DNA of 64,000 bases from Reinekea sp. G2M2-21. GTDB taxonomy: Bacteria; Pseudomonadota; Gammaproteobacteria; Pseudomonadales; Natronospirillaceae. Where the stretch lies: positions 620,001-684,000 of the forward strand of contig NZ_JADPQG010000001.1 of NCBI RefSeq assembly GCF_015687175.1, in the 5' to 3' direction. The notes beneath the pieces were generated by a model, which was given only the letters and a program-made list of their open reading frames with translations, was not told where the DNA came from and did not search any database. A program made the translations under genes and the position numbers. How positions within the stretch are numbered: position 1 is the first letter of the stretch; each line of letters opens with the position of its first letter. Below are positions 8,263 to 16,599 of the stretch, piece by piece.

Positions 8263-9375
8263 TCAGGCGACTTCGTTGTAAGCCCATTCCAACCAAGGCA
8301 GAAACGTTTCCAAATCAAACTTCTCAACCGTCGCACCGGCCCAGATCCGCAACCCGGCAGGCGCGTCTCGATAGGAACCAATGTCGTAAGCGACACCTTC
8401 GTCGGCGAGTAATTTAATTAATTGCTTTACTTTGTCCGCGGGCAAATCCAACGTAAAGCAAACGCTGGTGTTGGAGCGGATTTTTTCGTCCTTAGCCAGA
8501 AAGTGAATCCACGGGGTTTTGTCGACAAAGTCTTCCAGCGTGGAAAGGTTGCTCATCGATTTCTCGATTGCTTTACCCAAACCACCAATCGACTCGACCC
8601 AATTCATGGCGTCCAGATAATCGGCGACACACAGCATTGATGGCGTATTGATCGTCTCACCCCGGAAAATTCCGTCAATTAGTTTGCCATTGGCCGTCAG
8701 CCGGAAGATTTTTGGCATTGGCCAAGGTGGTGTGTAGGTTTCCAGTCGTTCAACCGCACGCGGTGACAGAATCAACATGCCGTGCGCACCTTCACCACCA
8801 AGTACTTTCTGCCAAGAGAATGTCACCACGTCGAGTTTCTCCCACGGCATGTCCATGGCAAACACAGCAGAAGTGGCATCGCAGATGGTTAAACCTTCGC
8901 GGTCATCTGCAATCCAGTCTCCGTTTGGCAGTTTTACCCCGGAGGTGGTGCCGTTCCAGGTGAACACAGCGTCGTGTTCGGGGTTTGCCTGAGACATATC
9001 AGGAAGTTCGCCGTAGTCAGCGGTGTAGGTATGCACATCCGCCAATTTCAGTTGCTTGGTGATGTCACCTACCCAACCGATACCGAACGATTCCCAACCA
9101 AACACATCGACGGGTCGAGAACCCAGCAGAGACCACATGGCCATTTCCATGGCACCGGTATCCGAAGCCGGCACCACACCAACACGATAACCCTCGGGCA
9201 GTCCGAGTAGTTCTGCGGTTCGATCGCAGACTCTTTCCAGGGCTGTTTTGCCGATTGCCGCTCGGTGTGATCGGCCCAGTGTCGATAAGTCCAATTTCGC
9301 AACATCGTAACCTGGCCGTTTACTGCAGGGGCCAGAAGAAAAGTTAGGGTTCTTGGGTTTTAACGTTGGTTTCAT
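8263..9375 (-). CDS. serC: Phosphoserine aminotransferase, alphaproteobacterial/archaeal-type
   Basis: SerC converts 3-phosphohydroxypyruvate and glutamate to phosphoserine and 2-oxoglutarate with pyridoxal phosphate. The 370-residue product begins [20 protein letters not shown] and has the LGRSHR segment typical of the second SerC subfamily (TIGR01365-like) rather than the E. coli type (which starts near FNFSAGPA). The PLP lysine is expected in [15 protein letters not shown] near residue 195. It lies upstream of serA, so both early serine-pathway genes are together; serB is not in the window. Confidence 0.9.
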   Translation of the reverse strand: MKPTLKPKNPNFSSGPCSKRPGYDVAKLDLSTLGRSHRAAIGKTALERVCDRTAELLGLPEGYRVGVVPASDTGAMEMAMWSLLGSRPVDVFGWESFGIGWVGDITKQLKLADVHTYTADYGELPDMSQANPEHDAVFTWNGTTSGVKLPNGDWIADDREGLTICDATSAVFAMDMPWEKLDVVTFSWQKVLGGEGAHGMLILSPRAVERLETYTPPWPMPKIFRLTANGKLIDGIFRGETINTPSMLCVADYLDAMNWVESIGGLGKAIEKSMSNLSTLEDFVDKTPWIHFLAKDEKIRSNTSVCFTLDLPADKVKQLIKLLADEGVAYDIGSYRDAPAGLRIWAGATVEKFDLETFLPWLEWAYNEVA

Positions 9376-9677
9376 CTGTATTCAAGCATCCGCTGTGGGT
9401 TAGGAATTGCGAGCATTGGCTGCTCAGGATGGATGGCATCAGCAATGCATCTCTGCAGCTCAGACTTGCGGCTTTAAATGATCAACGGGGATGTTACGCC
9501 GAATACCCGGTTTATGAAATTGATCGTGCTGGCAAATTCCTGAACTATTGTTGCAAATATTGCAGTGCAGGATTGCAATGTTGGCAGGGCAACTGAGTTT
9601 CGGTGGCGGAAATAAAAAGCCTTGACCTTAAAGTCTGCTCTAAGGATTACACTCCGGGCAAAACGACGAGGGAAATT
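9376..9677. other. Intergenic region between serC and the methyltransferase-like gene
   Basis: About 300 bases hold the divergent promoters of serC and the next plus-strand gene. A short open frame at 9366-9596 overlaps the serC start and has no recognisable domain or ribosome site, so I do not call it. I see no strong hairpin or known riboswitch here. Confidence 0.5.
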
Positions 9678-10142
9678 ATGATGGAAAAATTAGAACTGAA
9701 AATACCACCGGTTGCCTGGGTGGTGATCTTTGCTTTGCTGATGTGGTGTGCAGCGCTCGTCACACCTGGCTGGGCTTGGTCTTGGTCTGTGCGCTTAGCC
9801 GCGTTCGCGGTCGCGTTCTTGTTGGCAGGCTTCATTGCGGTGGGTTGTCTGTTGGCATTCCGTCGTACCCGGACGACGCTAAATCCGATGGTACCCGAGC
9901 AGAGTTCAGCCCTGATCAGTGACGGTTGGTATCGTGTCAGCCGTAACCCGATCTATCTGGCCATGCTGGCGATGTTAATCGGGTTGGGTTTTCTGTTGGC
10001 CAATCCGGTGTCATTGGCACTTAGCGCAGGCTTTGTCTGGATCATGAACCGCCTGCAGATCCATCCTGAAGAAAGAGCCCTGCAAAAGATGTTCGGTGAA
10101 GACTATCGGGCATACTGCCAGCAGGTTCGTCGCTGGCTGTAA
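9678..10142 (+). CDS. Isoprenylcysteine carboxylmethyltransferase-family integral membrane protein
   Basis: The 154-residue product has about four membrane helices and the C-terminal signature of the ICMT/PEMT-like family: SDGWYRVSRNPIYLAM followed by HPEERALQKMFGEDYRAYCQQVRRW. These residues bind S-adenosylmethionine in characterised relatives. Bacterial members methylate mostly unknown substrates, so no specific reaction is claimed. I chose ATG 9678 (a second ATG is at 9681), which follows GAGGGAAATT; an open frame from 9603 adds 25 polar residues with no family match. It converges with the SDR gene at 10162. Confidence 0.85.
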   Translation: MMEKLELKIPPVAWVVIFALLMWCAALVTPGWAWSWSVRLAAFAVAFLLAGFIAVGCLLAFRRTRTTLNPMVPEQSSALISDGWYRVSRNPIYLAMLAMLIGLGFLLANPVSLALSAGFVWIMNRLQIHPEERALQKMFGEDYRAYCQQVRRWL

Positions 10143-10161
10143 TGCTGTCAGAGGCGATCCG

Positions 10162-10908
10162 TCAGCTGAATTTTTTCAGTTGACTGTCTGGCAGTACCCG
10201 CATGATCAACTGCATGGCTGCCCAAGGCCAGGACGGCGTATAGCTGACCGGTTTTTCTTTTTCAATGGCTTTCACTAACGCTTGGCAGCCGGTGTCAAGG
10301 TCGACGATGAAGGGCACTTTTTTTACTTTCTCATTCAGTTCCGTGCGGATGAAGCCCGGGTGGATGCAGGATACTTTTATTGGCGTGTTCATCACATCGA
10401 TACGGATCCCTTCGGTTAAGGTCGTTAAGCCCGCTTTTGTTGCCGCGTAAACGTTCAGCGCGCGGCGAAAACCCCGTACCGCAGACACCGAGGAAATCGT
10501 CACCAGGTGCCCATCGTTCTGGGCGCGCAAAATCTCCATGGCCGCTTCGCACTGAGCGATGGCGGCGACAAAATTGGTCATGGCCGTTTGCAGGTTGGCA
10601 TGAAAATAACCGGTGCCTAATGAGGCCCCTTTGCCCATGCCTGCATTCACGATGATGCGATCGAGCGTACCGAACTCATTTTTAAAGGCTTTGAACACAG
10701 CGAAAACGTCATCGTGATTGTTCACATCGAGGGCTTTTACGCTGACCCGAATACTGGGATGAGCTTGCTGAAGTATCGCTTTCAATTCTTCCAGCTTGTC
10801 TACGCGTCGGGCACACAGTGCCAGGTTGTGGCCGCGAAGCGCAAATTCTTTTGCCATGCCCAGGCCGAGACCGGAACTGGCACCTGTGATCAGAATGGTT
10901 TTTCTCAT
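10162..10908 (-). CDS. Short-chain dehydrogenase/reductase, last gene of the acyl-CoA operon
   Basis: This 248-residue classical SDR has TGASSGLG near residue 8, the NAG motif (VNAGMGKGA), Ser in ISSVSAVRG and the YAATK catalytic pair. It ends with a C-terminal segment (YTPSWPWAAMQLIMRVLP) that looks membrane-associated, as in several lipid-acting SDRs. It starts 9 bases after the histidine phosphatase gene and is therefore the last member of the five-gene operon beginning at 14693. Substrate unknown; a hydroxyacyl or ketoacyl compound is plausible from the context. Confidence 0.85.
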   Translation of the reverse strand: MRKTILITGASSGLGLGMAKEFALRGHNLALCARRVDKLEELKAILQQAHPSIRVSVKALDVNNHDDVFAVFKAFKNEFGTLDRIIVNAGMGKGASLGTGYFHANLQTAMTNFVAAIAQCEAAMEILRAQNDGHLVTISSVSAVRGFRRALNVYAATKAGLTTLTEGIRIDVMNTPIKVSCIHPGFIRTELNEKVKKVPFIVDLDTGCQALVKAIEKEKPVSYTPSWPWAAMQLIMRVLPDSQLKKFS

Positions 10909-10917
10909 GTTGATGAC

Positions 10918-11586
10918 TCACTTATAGGTAATGTTTTTCTTATAGGTCGCGTTATCCAGATGCGCGTATTCATTCACTGTGGAAACCTGAATCGTGTTGT
11001 GTCGTACAAGCAATTTGCTGATACCGGTGTTTACCAAGGACCAGTTCAATCGCATGCTCTGCTCCGCAGATAGGTGCCATTGCTGCCCGATCAGTGCCGA
11101 AATTACACCGCCAGAGGTAAACACCAAGGCGGTCTTGTGAGTACGCTCAAGGGTTGCGTTCAGCGCCAGGGTTACCCGTTGGTTAAATGCGGACCAGCTT
11201 TCGCTGTAGTGCTGTTCATTCGCCGGGTTAATCCAGTCTTTTATGGCGTGTTGAAACAGCTTAAACAGGTCGTCATCCGTGAGTGACTTGGAGGGCTGAA
11301 TCCATGCCGGGTTGGCGGATCGCGCTCTTTTTATCAGCGCTTGGTGATCAAACTCATTCCAACGTGGATCGATAATTAGTTCCGCTTGTGTTCGTTCAAG
11401 CCAGGGGGTAGCGGTCTGTTGATGCCGCTGCAATGAACCACTTATCACTGTGTCAAACGACAGCCCCTTTGCAACCAGATAGTCGGCCAACCAATGACTT
11501 TGCTCGATGCCCAGCGGTGACAACTGGTCGTAATTCGCTTGTCCGAAGCTGGCTTGTCCGTGGCGGACCAGATAAATCACTTTCAT
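10918..11586 (-). CDS. Histidine phosphatase family protein (phosphoglycerate mutase-like)
   Basis: The 222-residue product opens MKVIYLVRHGQASFG, where RHG carries the phosphohistidine of the histidine phosphatase superfamily, and has a second catalytic His-type segment near VFTSGGVISAL (the usual SHG is replaced by SGG here). The start at 11586 overlaps the kinase stop by 4 bases (ATGA), which decides it over an upstream ATG at 11619. Being inside an operon with an APH-type kinase, it could act on a phosphorylated intermediate, but the missing His in the second motif may reduce activity. A housekeeping mutase role is unlikely. Confidence 0.83.
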   Translation of the reverse strand: MKVIYLVRHGQASFGQANYDQLSPLGIEQSHWLADYLVAKGLSFDTVISGSLQRHQQTATPWLERTQAELIIDPRWNEFDHQALIKRARSANPAWIQPSKSLTDDDLFKLFQHAIKDWINPANEQHYSESWSAFNQRVTLALNATLERTHKTALVFTSGGVISALIGQQWHLSAEQSMRLNWSLVNTGISKLLVRHNTIQVSTVNEYAHLDNATYKKNITYK

Positions 11587-12653
11587 GGCGCTTGCCTTAT
11601 CGCTTTCCGGCAACGCCACAACAGGTAATGCACAAAAATCCAGAAATTTTTAAAGGCCGGGTTGCGTGTTTGTTTGTGGTGATAGCGGTAGTAAATCTGT
11701 TGCGCGATACCCGCGAGCCGGTACAAACCGAACACTTCGTAAAACCGAAAGTCAATGTTCGGTAAGCCTCGCGCCTGACAGTAATAATCAATGACCTGGC
11801 GTCGGGTCATCATGCCGGGTAAATGGGTGGGTTGTCGTCGGGTGGACTGCGCCAGAAAATCATCGTCAGCCTGAACCCAATAGGCGAGGGTATTGCCCAA
11901 GTCCAATAACGGGTCGCCTAAGGTCGCCAGCTCCCAGTCGAGCACCCCGAGGATTTCACTGGGTTGCTCGGGATTTAACACCAGGTTGTCGAAGCGGAAA
12001 TCGTTGTGCGTCAGACAGATGGTTTCCTGCGCCGGTTTATTCTGCACGAGCCAATCAGCCACAAACTTACCTGAGGGCACATTCCAGGTTCGGGCTTGGT
12101 TATAGCGTTGCGTCCAGCCGGTAATTTGGCGGTCTATGTAGCCTTCACCTTTTGCCAGCGTTGACAAGCCTGCCTGGTGTATGTCGACACTGTGTAATTG
12201 CGCGAGGGTATCAATCATGTTCTGGCATAACTGTAATACCTCGGATTCACTCATCATCACGGAACGCGGCATATTTTTGCGTGGAATCATGCCCGTTAAT
12301 TTTTCCATGACATAAAAGTCGGTGCCGATAATCGTTGCGTCCTGACACAGCGCGAGCATTTCCGGCACCAAGGCGAAGACGGGTTTCAACGCCTGCTGCA
12401 GGTGATATTCCCGCGCCATATCATGCGCCCCTTTCGCTTTTTTCCCCTTTGGTGCCCGGCGCAGAATAAGCTCTCGGTCGGGGTAGGTCAGGCAATAAGT
12501 CCAGTTGGAAGCACCACCGGCGTATTGACTGACGGCAGGTTGACCCGTCAGTCCCGGTATTTGCATTTTCAACCAGCTATCGACTGCGTTGATGTCCAGT
12601 TCCTCGCCCTGGCGCACCGGTTTTGCGGAGTCGACGTTATTGTGCCCGGTCAT
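11583..12653 (-). CDS. APH-family kinase, ACAD10/ACAD11-type (putative hydroxyacyl-CoA kinase)
   Basis: This 356-residue protein belongs to the aminoglycoside phosphotransferase (APH) fold family, in the branch found next to acyl-CoA dehydrogenases. Visible motifs are a nucleotide-binding lysine region (LILRRAP, about 62-68), the catalytic loop HNDFRFDN at 216-223 and the metal-binding DWE at 239-241. In mammals this domain is fused to an acyl-CoA dehydrogenase in ACAD10/ACAD11, and in Pseudomonas putida LvaA phosphorylates 4-hydroxyacyl-CoA. Here the dehydrogenase is a separate gene two positions upstream. Aminoglycoside resistance is unlikely from the context. Confidence 0.85.
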   Translation of the reverse strand: MTGHNNVDSAKPVRQGEELDINAVDSWLKMQIPGLTGQPAVSQYAGGASNWTYCLTYPDRELILRRAPKGKKAKGAHDMAREYHLQQALKPVFALVPEMLALCQDATIIGTDFYVMEKLTGMIPRKNMPRSVMMSESEVLQLCQNMIDTLAQLHSVDIHQAGLSTLAKGEGYIDRQITGWTQRYNQARTWNVPSGKFVADWLVQNKPAQETICLTHNDFRFDNLVLNPEQPSEILGVLDWELATLGDPLLDLGNTLAYWVQADDDFLAQSTRRQPTHLPGMMTRRQVIDYYCQARGLPNIDFRFYEVFGLYRLAGIAQQIYYRYHHKQTRNPAFKNFWIFVHYLLWRCRKAIRQAP

Positions 12654-13458
12654 ATCCGTATCCTTTGCGCGTGAACCGTTCGGTACGTTTGGTCATGATC
12701 CTAAAATACAAACTGGGCAGCCAACGCTTGAGTCTTAGTGCATTCCGACCTTCCCGGTGCGTCACAATCAGGAAGCGATTTTGGGCTACTGCGTCAAAGA
12801 CCGCGACGGCGACCTGTTCTGCCGACACGTTGCCGGTTTGTACCAGTTTGGTCACAACATCCTGCATGGCTTTCTGCTCTTCATGCAAGGAAGTATGTAA
12901 GTTCGTACTCACGAAAGCTGGGCACAAAACACTCACGCCAACGCCGAAAGGGGCCAGCTCCAATTTCAGGGTTTCACTGAGGGCGATTACTGCGGCCTTG
13001 GTGGCATTATAGGACCCCATCAACGGCATCGATGTAAGACCCGCTTGAGAGGCTACGTTCACAATATGCCCAGATTGTCGTTTTCTGAAATCGTCGACAT
13101 AAGCTTTGGTCACCCGAACGGTTCCCAGCAGATTGATGTCGAGGACCCATTGCCAGGCACTGATGGATTCGTCTGAAAAAGTTCCGGCCGTTGGCACGCC
13201 AGCACTGTTGATCAGAATGTCGACGGGCGGTAACTGAGCATCGGTAAACTGTTTCAGTTGCGTGACTTGTTCGTCACTGGTGACGTCACACTGAAAAAAG
13301 AACGCCTTACCGCCTGCGTTCTCTACGGCGGCAATGGCCGCACTCTTGTTGTCGTCAGCTCGGTCAACCAAGCATAAGGTTGCGCCGGTTTTGGCCCATT
13401 GAACGGCCATGGCCAAACCCAGACCGGATGCGCCTCCGGTGATCACCACAGTTTTCAT
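12637..13458 (-). CDS. Short-chain dehydrogenase/reductase of the acyl-CoA operon
   Basis: This 273-residue classical SDR has TGGASGLG near the N-terminus, the acidic residue DRAD typical of NAD-preferring members, NSAG, VASQAG and YNATK. The C-terminal 50 residues are basic (MTKRTERFTRKG) and longer than in minimal SDRs. Its start overlaps the dehydrogenase stop by 4 bases, and its stop overlaps the kinase start by 17 bases. In the LVA pathway of P. putida an SDR (LvaD) acts with the kinase and dehydrogenase, so an analogous step is plausible but not shown. Confidence 0.87.
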   Translation of the reverse strand: MKTVVITGGASGLGLAMAVQWAKTGATLCLVDRADDNKSAAIAAVENAGGKAFFFQCDVTSDEQVTQLKQFTDAQLPPVDILINSAGVPTAGTFSDESISAWQWVLDINLLGTVRVTKAYVDDFRKRQSGHIVNVASQAGLTSMPLMGSYNATKAAVIALSETLKLELAPFGVGVSVLCPAFVSTNLHTSLHEEQKAMQDVVTKLVQTGNVSAEQVAVAVFDAVAQNRFLIVTHREGRNALRLKRWLPSLYFRIMTKRTERFTRKGYGYDRAQ

Positions 13459-14693
13459 GAGCGCGTCTCCTTCGGCAGATGCTTGGCGATTTCCAGGCGA
13501 GCGACCATATGCAGATGAACTTCGTCCGGTCCATCGGCCAAGCGCAGCATGCGCGCGGCTGCTGCATAAGACGCCAATGGGAAGTCGTCGGACACACCGG
13601 CACCACCGTGTAGTTGAATCGCCATGTCAGCGACCTGTTGCAACATGTTGGGGACCGCCACTTTAATGGCTGATATCTCGGTCATGGCTTGTTTGACTCC
13701 GACCGTGTCGATCTTCCAGGCTGCATTCAGGGTTAATAAACGCGCCTGATCGATCATGATACGGGCTTGCGCGATTTTTTCGGCATTGCCCCCAAGTTTC
13801 ACCAGGGGTTTGCCAAAGGCAACCCGTTTCAAGCCCCGCTGAACGGCTAATTCCAACGCGCGTTCGGCGGCGCCAATGGCGCGCATGCAATGGTGAATAC
13901 GGCCTGGACCCAATCGCCCTTGAGCAATGGCAAAACCTTTGCCCAGATCCCAGATCAGGTTGTCGCGCGGAACGCGTACCTGGTTGAATTCAATTTCACC
14001 GTGACCGTAAGGCGCATCATAATCACCGCTGGCGGTAAGCATGCGTTTGATCTCAATGCCGGGTGTATCGAGAGGCACCAATACCATGGAATGTTGCTCA
14101 TGTTTGACAGCTTCCGGGTTGGACAGCCCCATGAAAATCGCGACTTTCGCGTTCGGGTGCCCCAGTCCGGTGGTCCACCATTTGCGACCATTGAGGACAA
14201 GTTCGTTGCCGTCCTGGGTGATGGTGGCCTGCATATTGGTGGCATCACTGGAGGCTACGTCGGGTTCAGTCATACAGAAGACCGAACGGATGTCGCCGGC
14301 GAGCAGCGGGGTCAGCCAGTTTTTTTTCTGGGCTTCGGAACCAAAGTGATACAACACCTCCATGTTTCCCGTATCGGGTGCGTTGCAATTGAATATTTCT
14401 GGTGCAAACAGAACTCGACCTGTCTCTTCAGCCAATGGTGCGTAATCGGTACAGCTAAGGCCCTGCCCAAGTTCAGAATCTGGCAAGAAAAGATTCCACA
14501 AACCCTGCTGTCTGGCCTTTTGTTTCAGAGCCTCTACTTCCGGTAGCAGGGACCAGGATTGCCAATCGCCTGTTGGGTTCAGCGCCCGGTTCTTATCAAT
14601 GATCGTGCGTTCCATGGGCATGACGTCGTCGGCCATAAACCGCTTCAGACGGGTCAGATAATCCTGACACTGGCTGCTGTGTGAGAAGTCCAT
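13455..14693 (-). CDS. Acyl-CoA dehydrogenase, ACAD10/11-like
   Basis: The 412-residue product is a full acyl-CoA dehydrogenase: alpha-helical N-terminus, the FAD-contacting middle with CMTEPDVASSDATNM and RKWWTTGLGHP, and the C-terminal QLHGGAGVSDDFPLA motif. The N-terminus (residues 1-60) with PTGDWQSWSLLPEVEALKQKA is the style of the ACAD10/11 group. In that group the enzyme acts with a kinase, helping convert a phosphorylated 4-hydroxyacyl-CoA to a form that enters beta-oxidation. It is the first gene of the operon and diverges from a LysR-type regulator. Confidence 0.9.
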   Translation of the reverse strand: MDFSHSSQCQDYLTRLKRFMADDVMPMERTIIDKNRALNPTGDWQSWSLLPEVEALKQKARQQGLWNLFLPDSELGQGLSCTDYAPLAEETGRVLFAPEIFNCNAPDTGNMEVLYHFGSEAQKKNWLTPLLAGDIRSVFCMTEPDVASSDATNMQATITQDGNELVLNGRKWWTTGLGHPNAKVAIFMGLSNPEAVKHEQHSMVLVPLDTPGIEIKRMLTASGDYDAPYGHGEIEFNQVRVPRDNLIWDLGKGFAIAQGRLGPGRIHHCMRAIGAAERALELAVQRGLKRVAFGKPLVKLGGNAEKIAQARIMIDQARLLTLNAAWKIDTVGVKQAMTEISAIKVAVPNMLQQVADMAIQLHGGAGVSDDFPLASYAAAARMLRLADGPDEVHLHMVARLEIAKHLPKETRS

Positions 14694-14755
14694 AATGTGT
14701 CCTTAATATTTTTATTAGCAATATGGTCGTTTACAGCAGTGTAGAGAAACTTTTA

Positions 14756-14797
14756 TGATGAATGAAATGAAAGGTATTTAACTACATTGATGAATGA
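14756..14797. promoter_or_regulatory. Direct repeat TGATGAATGA x2 in the divergent promoter region
   Basis: TGATGAATGA occurs at 14756-14765 and again at 14788-14797, 32 bases apart, about three helical turns on the same face. The pair sits next to the LysR gene start and about 65-105 bases upstream of the acyl-CoA dehydrogenase. It may be a regulator site; the classical T-N11-A form is not clear. Confidence 0.35.
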
Positions 14798-14806
14798 GGT
14801 TCATTT

Positions 14807-15718
14807 TTGGCGACGCTGAAGCAAATCACTCAACTGGATTTCAATTTATTGAAGGTTCTGGAAGCCTTATATCAGAACCAGAATATGACGCGGGCGGCCG
14901 AGCAGCTGAATATCACTCCCTCGGCCGTCAGCCACGCGGTTAAACGATTGCGCGAAGTACTGGACGATCCGTTGTTTGAACGTCGGGGTCATCAGATGCT
15001 GCCTACGCCGGTCTGTCGGCGGGTGGTGCCGGACGTATTGGCACTGTTGAGTCAGTTGCGAATGACATTGCAGAGTTTCGGCGATTTCGATCCAGCGTCG
15101 GTTAATCAGCATTTGCGACTGGCGATTCACGAAGCCATCGAACCGTTGTTTTTGCCGGAAATTTTAGCGCTGTTTTCTGAAACGGCACCGCAACTGCGGT
15201 TCGACAGTGTGGTGTTGGATCGCGATGTGCTGACGATGCAGTTGGAATCCGGTGAAGTTGATTTTGCTATCGACGTGGCACGGCCTCTGAGCTTTCCTAT
15301 TCAACATGCGCGGCTGGTCACTTCTGAGTTTTGTTTGCTGGTGAGTGAGCGATTCTATGGTGACGACCGGATTTCGACCAAGCAGTATGGTTTAGGGCAA
15401 CACATAACCGTGTCGAATAGACCCACCGGGAAGGTATTGGAAGACATCGCTTTTGCTCAGTTGGGCTTCAATCGCGATGTTCAGGTGCGCTGTCAGAATT
15501 ACCGGACTGCCGTCGAAATATTGTTGCAGCAACCATTCTTGTTGACTCTGCCGCGCTCCATTGCGTCTGCCTATTTGCGGTCTGAACTGAAAGTTTTGGA
15601 ATTACCCTTTAAGGTTCCCGTGGTTGAAACTCATCTTTACTGGCACGCGCAAAATCAATCTGATGGGTTGTTGAACTGGGTTGGGGAAGGCCTGTTACAG
15701 CACTTCAATACGATTTAA
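14807..15718 (+). CDS. LysR-family transcriptional regulator
   Basis: This 303-residue LysR-type regulator has the N-terminal helix-turn-helix (MTRAAEQLNITPSAVSHAVKRL, about residues 25-46) followed by DPLFERRGHQMLPT and a substrate-binding domain like that of the NodD/LinR-style group. The start is TTG at 14807: the in-frame ATGs upstream are absent and a TGAGGT ribosome site is 7-8 bases before it. It diverges from the acyl-CoA dehydrogenase operon and is its likely regulator; the effector would then be the pathway substrate or its CoA ester. Confidence 0.9.
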   Translation: MATLKQITQLDFNLLKVLEALYQNQNMTRAAEQLNITPSAVSHAVKRLREVLDDPLFERRGHQMLPTPVCRRVVPDVLALLSQLRMTLQSFGDFDPASVNQHLRLAIHEAIEPLFLPEILALFSETAPQLRFDSVVLDRDVLTMQLESGEVDFAIDVARPLSFPIQHARLVTSEFCLLVSERFYGDDRISTKQYGLGQHITVSNRPTGKVLEDIAFAQLGFNRDVQVRCQNYRTAVEILLQQPFLLTLPRSIASAYLRSELKVLELPFKVPVVETHLYWHAQNQSDGLLNWVGEGLLQHFNTI

Positions 15719-15755
15719 ACGTCTGACGTCTTAAAGCAATATGCAACAGCCACAA

Positions 15756-15778
15756 AAAAGCCCCGTTAAGGGGCTTTT
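15756..15778 (+). terminator. Rho-independent terminator after the LysR gene
   Basis: AAAAGCCCC (15756-15764), loop GTTAA, GGGGCTTTT (15770-15778). The symmetric A/T ends make it usable from both strands, though the nrdJb transcript would meet another structure first (15839-15889). Confidence 0.85.
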
Positions 15779-15838
15779 ATGAATTGAGTTACTGGTGGTG
15801 CGTACTGTAGAGAAGTCCAGCTGACGCGTTCACCTTCA

Positions 15839-15889
15839 CCGTAAAACGAATACTAAAACCCCATTGAGAGGTTTTAGTTCATTTTACGG
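15839..15889. repeat. Long imperfect hairpin downstream of nrdJb
   Basis: Two nested 8-bp arms: outer CCGTAAAA (15839) with TTTTACGG (15882), inner CTAAAACC (15853) with GGTTTTAG (15870), separated by small internal loops of 6 and 4 bases. It begins 13 bases past the nrdJb stop. There is no T-run, so it could be an mRNA-stabilising structure or a weak terminator acting with 15756-15778. Confidence 0.6.
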
Positions 15890-15901
15890 AAAACCCGCGT
15901 T

Positions 15902-16588
15902 TTACCCACATTTTGAGTCGCCGCAGTTCAAGCAGGTCAGGCAACCGTCCATAACAATAGCGGCTTTGGTGCTGCATTTTTTACAGACCTGGGCATCGGG
16001 TGGGAAATCGCCATTGTCTGTTTCCGCCGCCGGCGTACTGTTTTTCGCTTCGTATTCGGCGCGTTTGTCAGCAATCAGTTTTTTCTGGTGTTCATCCAGT
16101 GAATCGTCCGCGATCATGCCGATCATCTTCAGGTGACGTTCAACCACTTCACCGATCTCAGCCACCAAAGATGGCATGAACTTGCCGCCTTTTTTGAAGT
16201 AGCCACCTTGAGGGTCAAAGACCGCGCTCAACTCGTCAACAATAAAGGTGATATCCCCACCTTTACGGAACACTGCGGATATCAACAGCGTTAACGCAAC
16301 AACCCACTGATAGTGCTCCATGTTTTTCGAGTTAATGAATATCTCGAAAGGGCGGCGCTGTTCGTGTTCGGTGCCTTCATTGAGCAACATATCGTTGATG
16401 GTCACGTACATGGCGTGTTCCGACATCGGCGTCTTGATTTTATAGGTAGAGCCAATCAGCATTTCAGGACGTTGCACGGATTCGTGCATCTGAACAATAC
16501 TGCTTTTCTCTTTTTCAGCTTTTTCGCTGGCTTGTTTCTCTTTGGAGACCACTTCGTAGCCAACGATTTTTTTCTCAATTTTTTTCAT
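15902..16588 (-). CDS. nrdJb: Class II ribonucleotide reductase, C-terminal subunit NrdJb
   Basis: The 228-residue product matches the small half of the split adenosylcobalamin-dependent ribonucleotide reductase known from Pseudomonas. It holds the region with NSKNMEHYQWVVALTLLISAVFRKGGD and a Cys-rich tail (CKKCSTKAAI.. CLTCLNCGDSKCG) that regenerates the active-site disulfide. I chose ATG 16588 because AAGGA is 8-9 bases upstream; the ATG at 16597 would leave almost no spacing. It starts 11 bases after nrdJa, so the two are one operon and must be made in step. Confidence 0.92.
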   Translation of the reverse strand: MKKIEKKIVGYEVVSKEKQASEKAEKEKSSIVQMHESVQRPEMLIGSTYKIKTPMSEHAMYVTINDMLLNEGTEHEQRRPFEIFINSKNMEHYQWVVALTLLISAVFRKGGDITFIVDELSAVFDPQGGYFKKGGKFMPSLVAEIGEVVERHLKMIGMIADDSLDEHQKKLIADKRAEYEAKNSTPAAETDNGDFPPDAQVCKKCSTKAAIVMDGCLTCLNCGDSKCG

Positions 16589-16599
16589 TGCAGTCATCC

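Noticed and set aside
9366-9596. 76-residue frame between serC and the methyltransferase-like gene
   Set aside because: Overlaps the serC start, no ribosome site and no recognisable sequence.
11583-12653. Aminoglycoside resistance gene
   Set aside because: The APH fold is shared, but the operon with acyl-CoA dehydrogenase and SDR genes points to CoA-ester metabolism.
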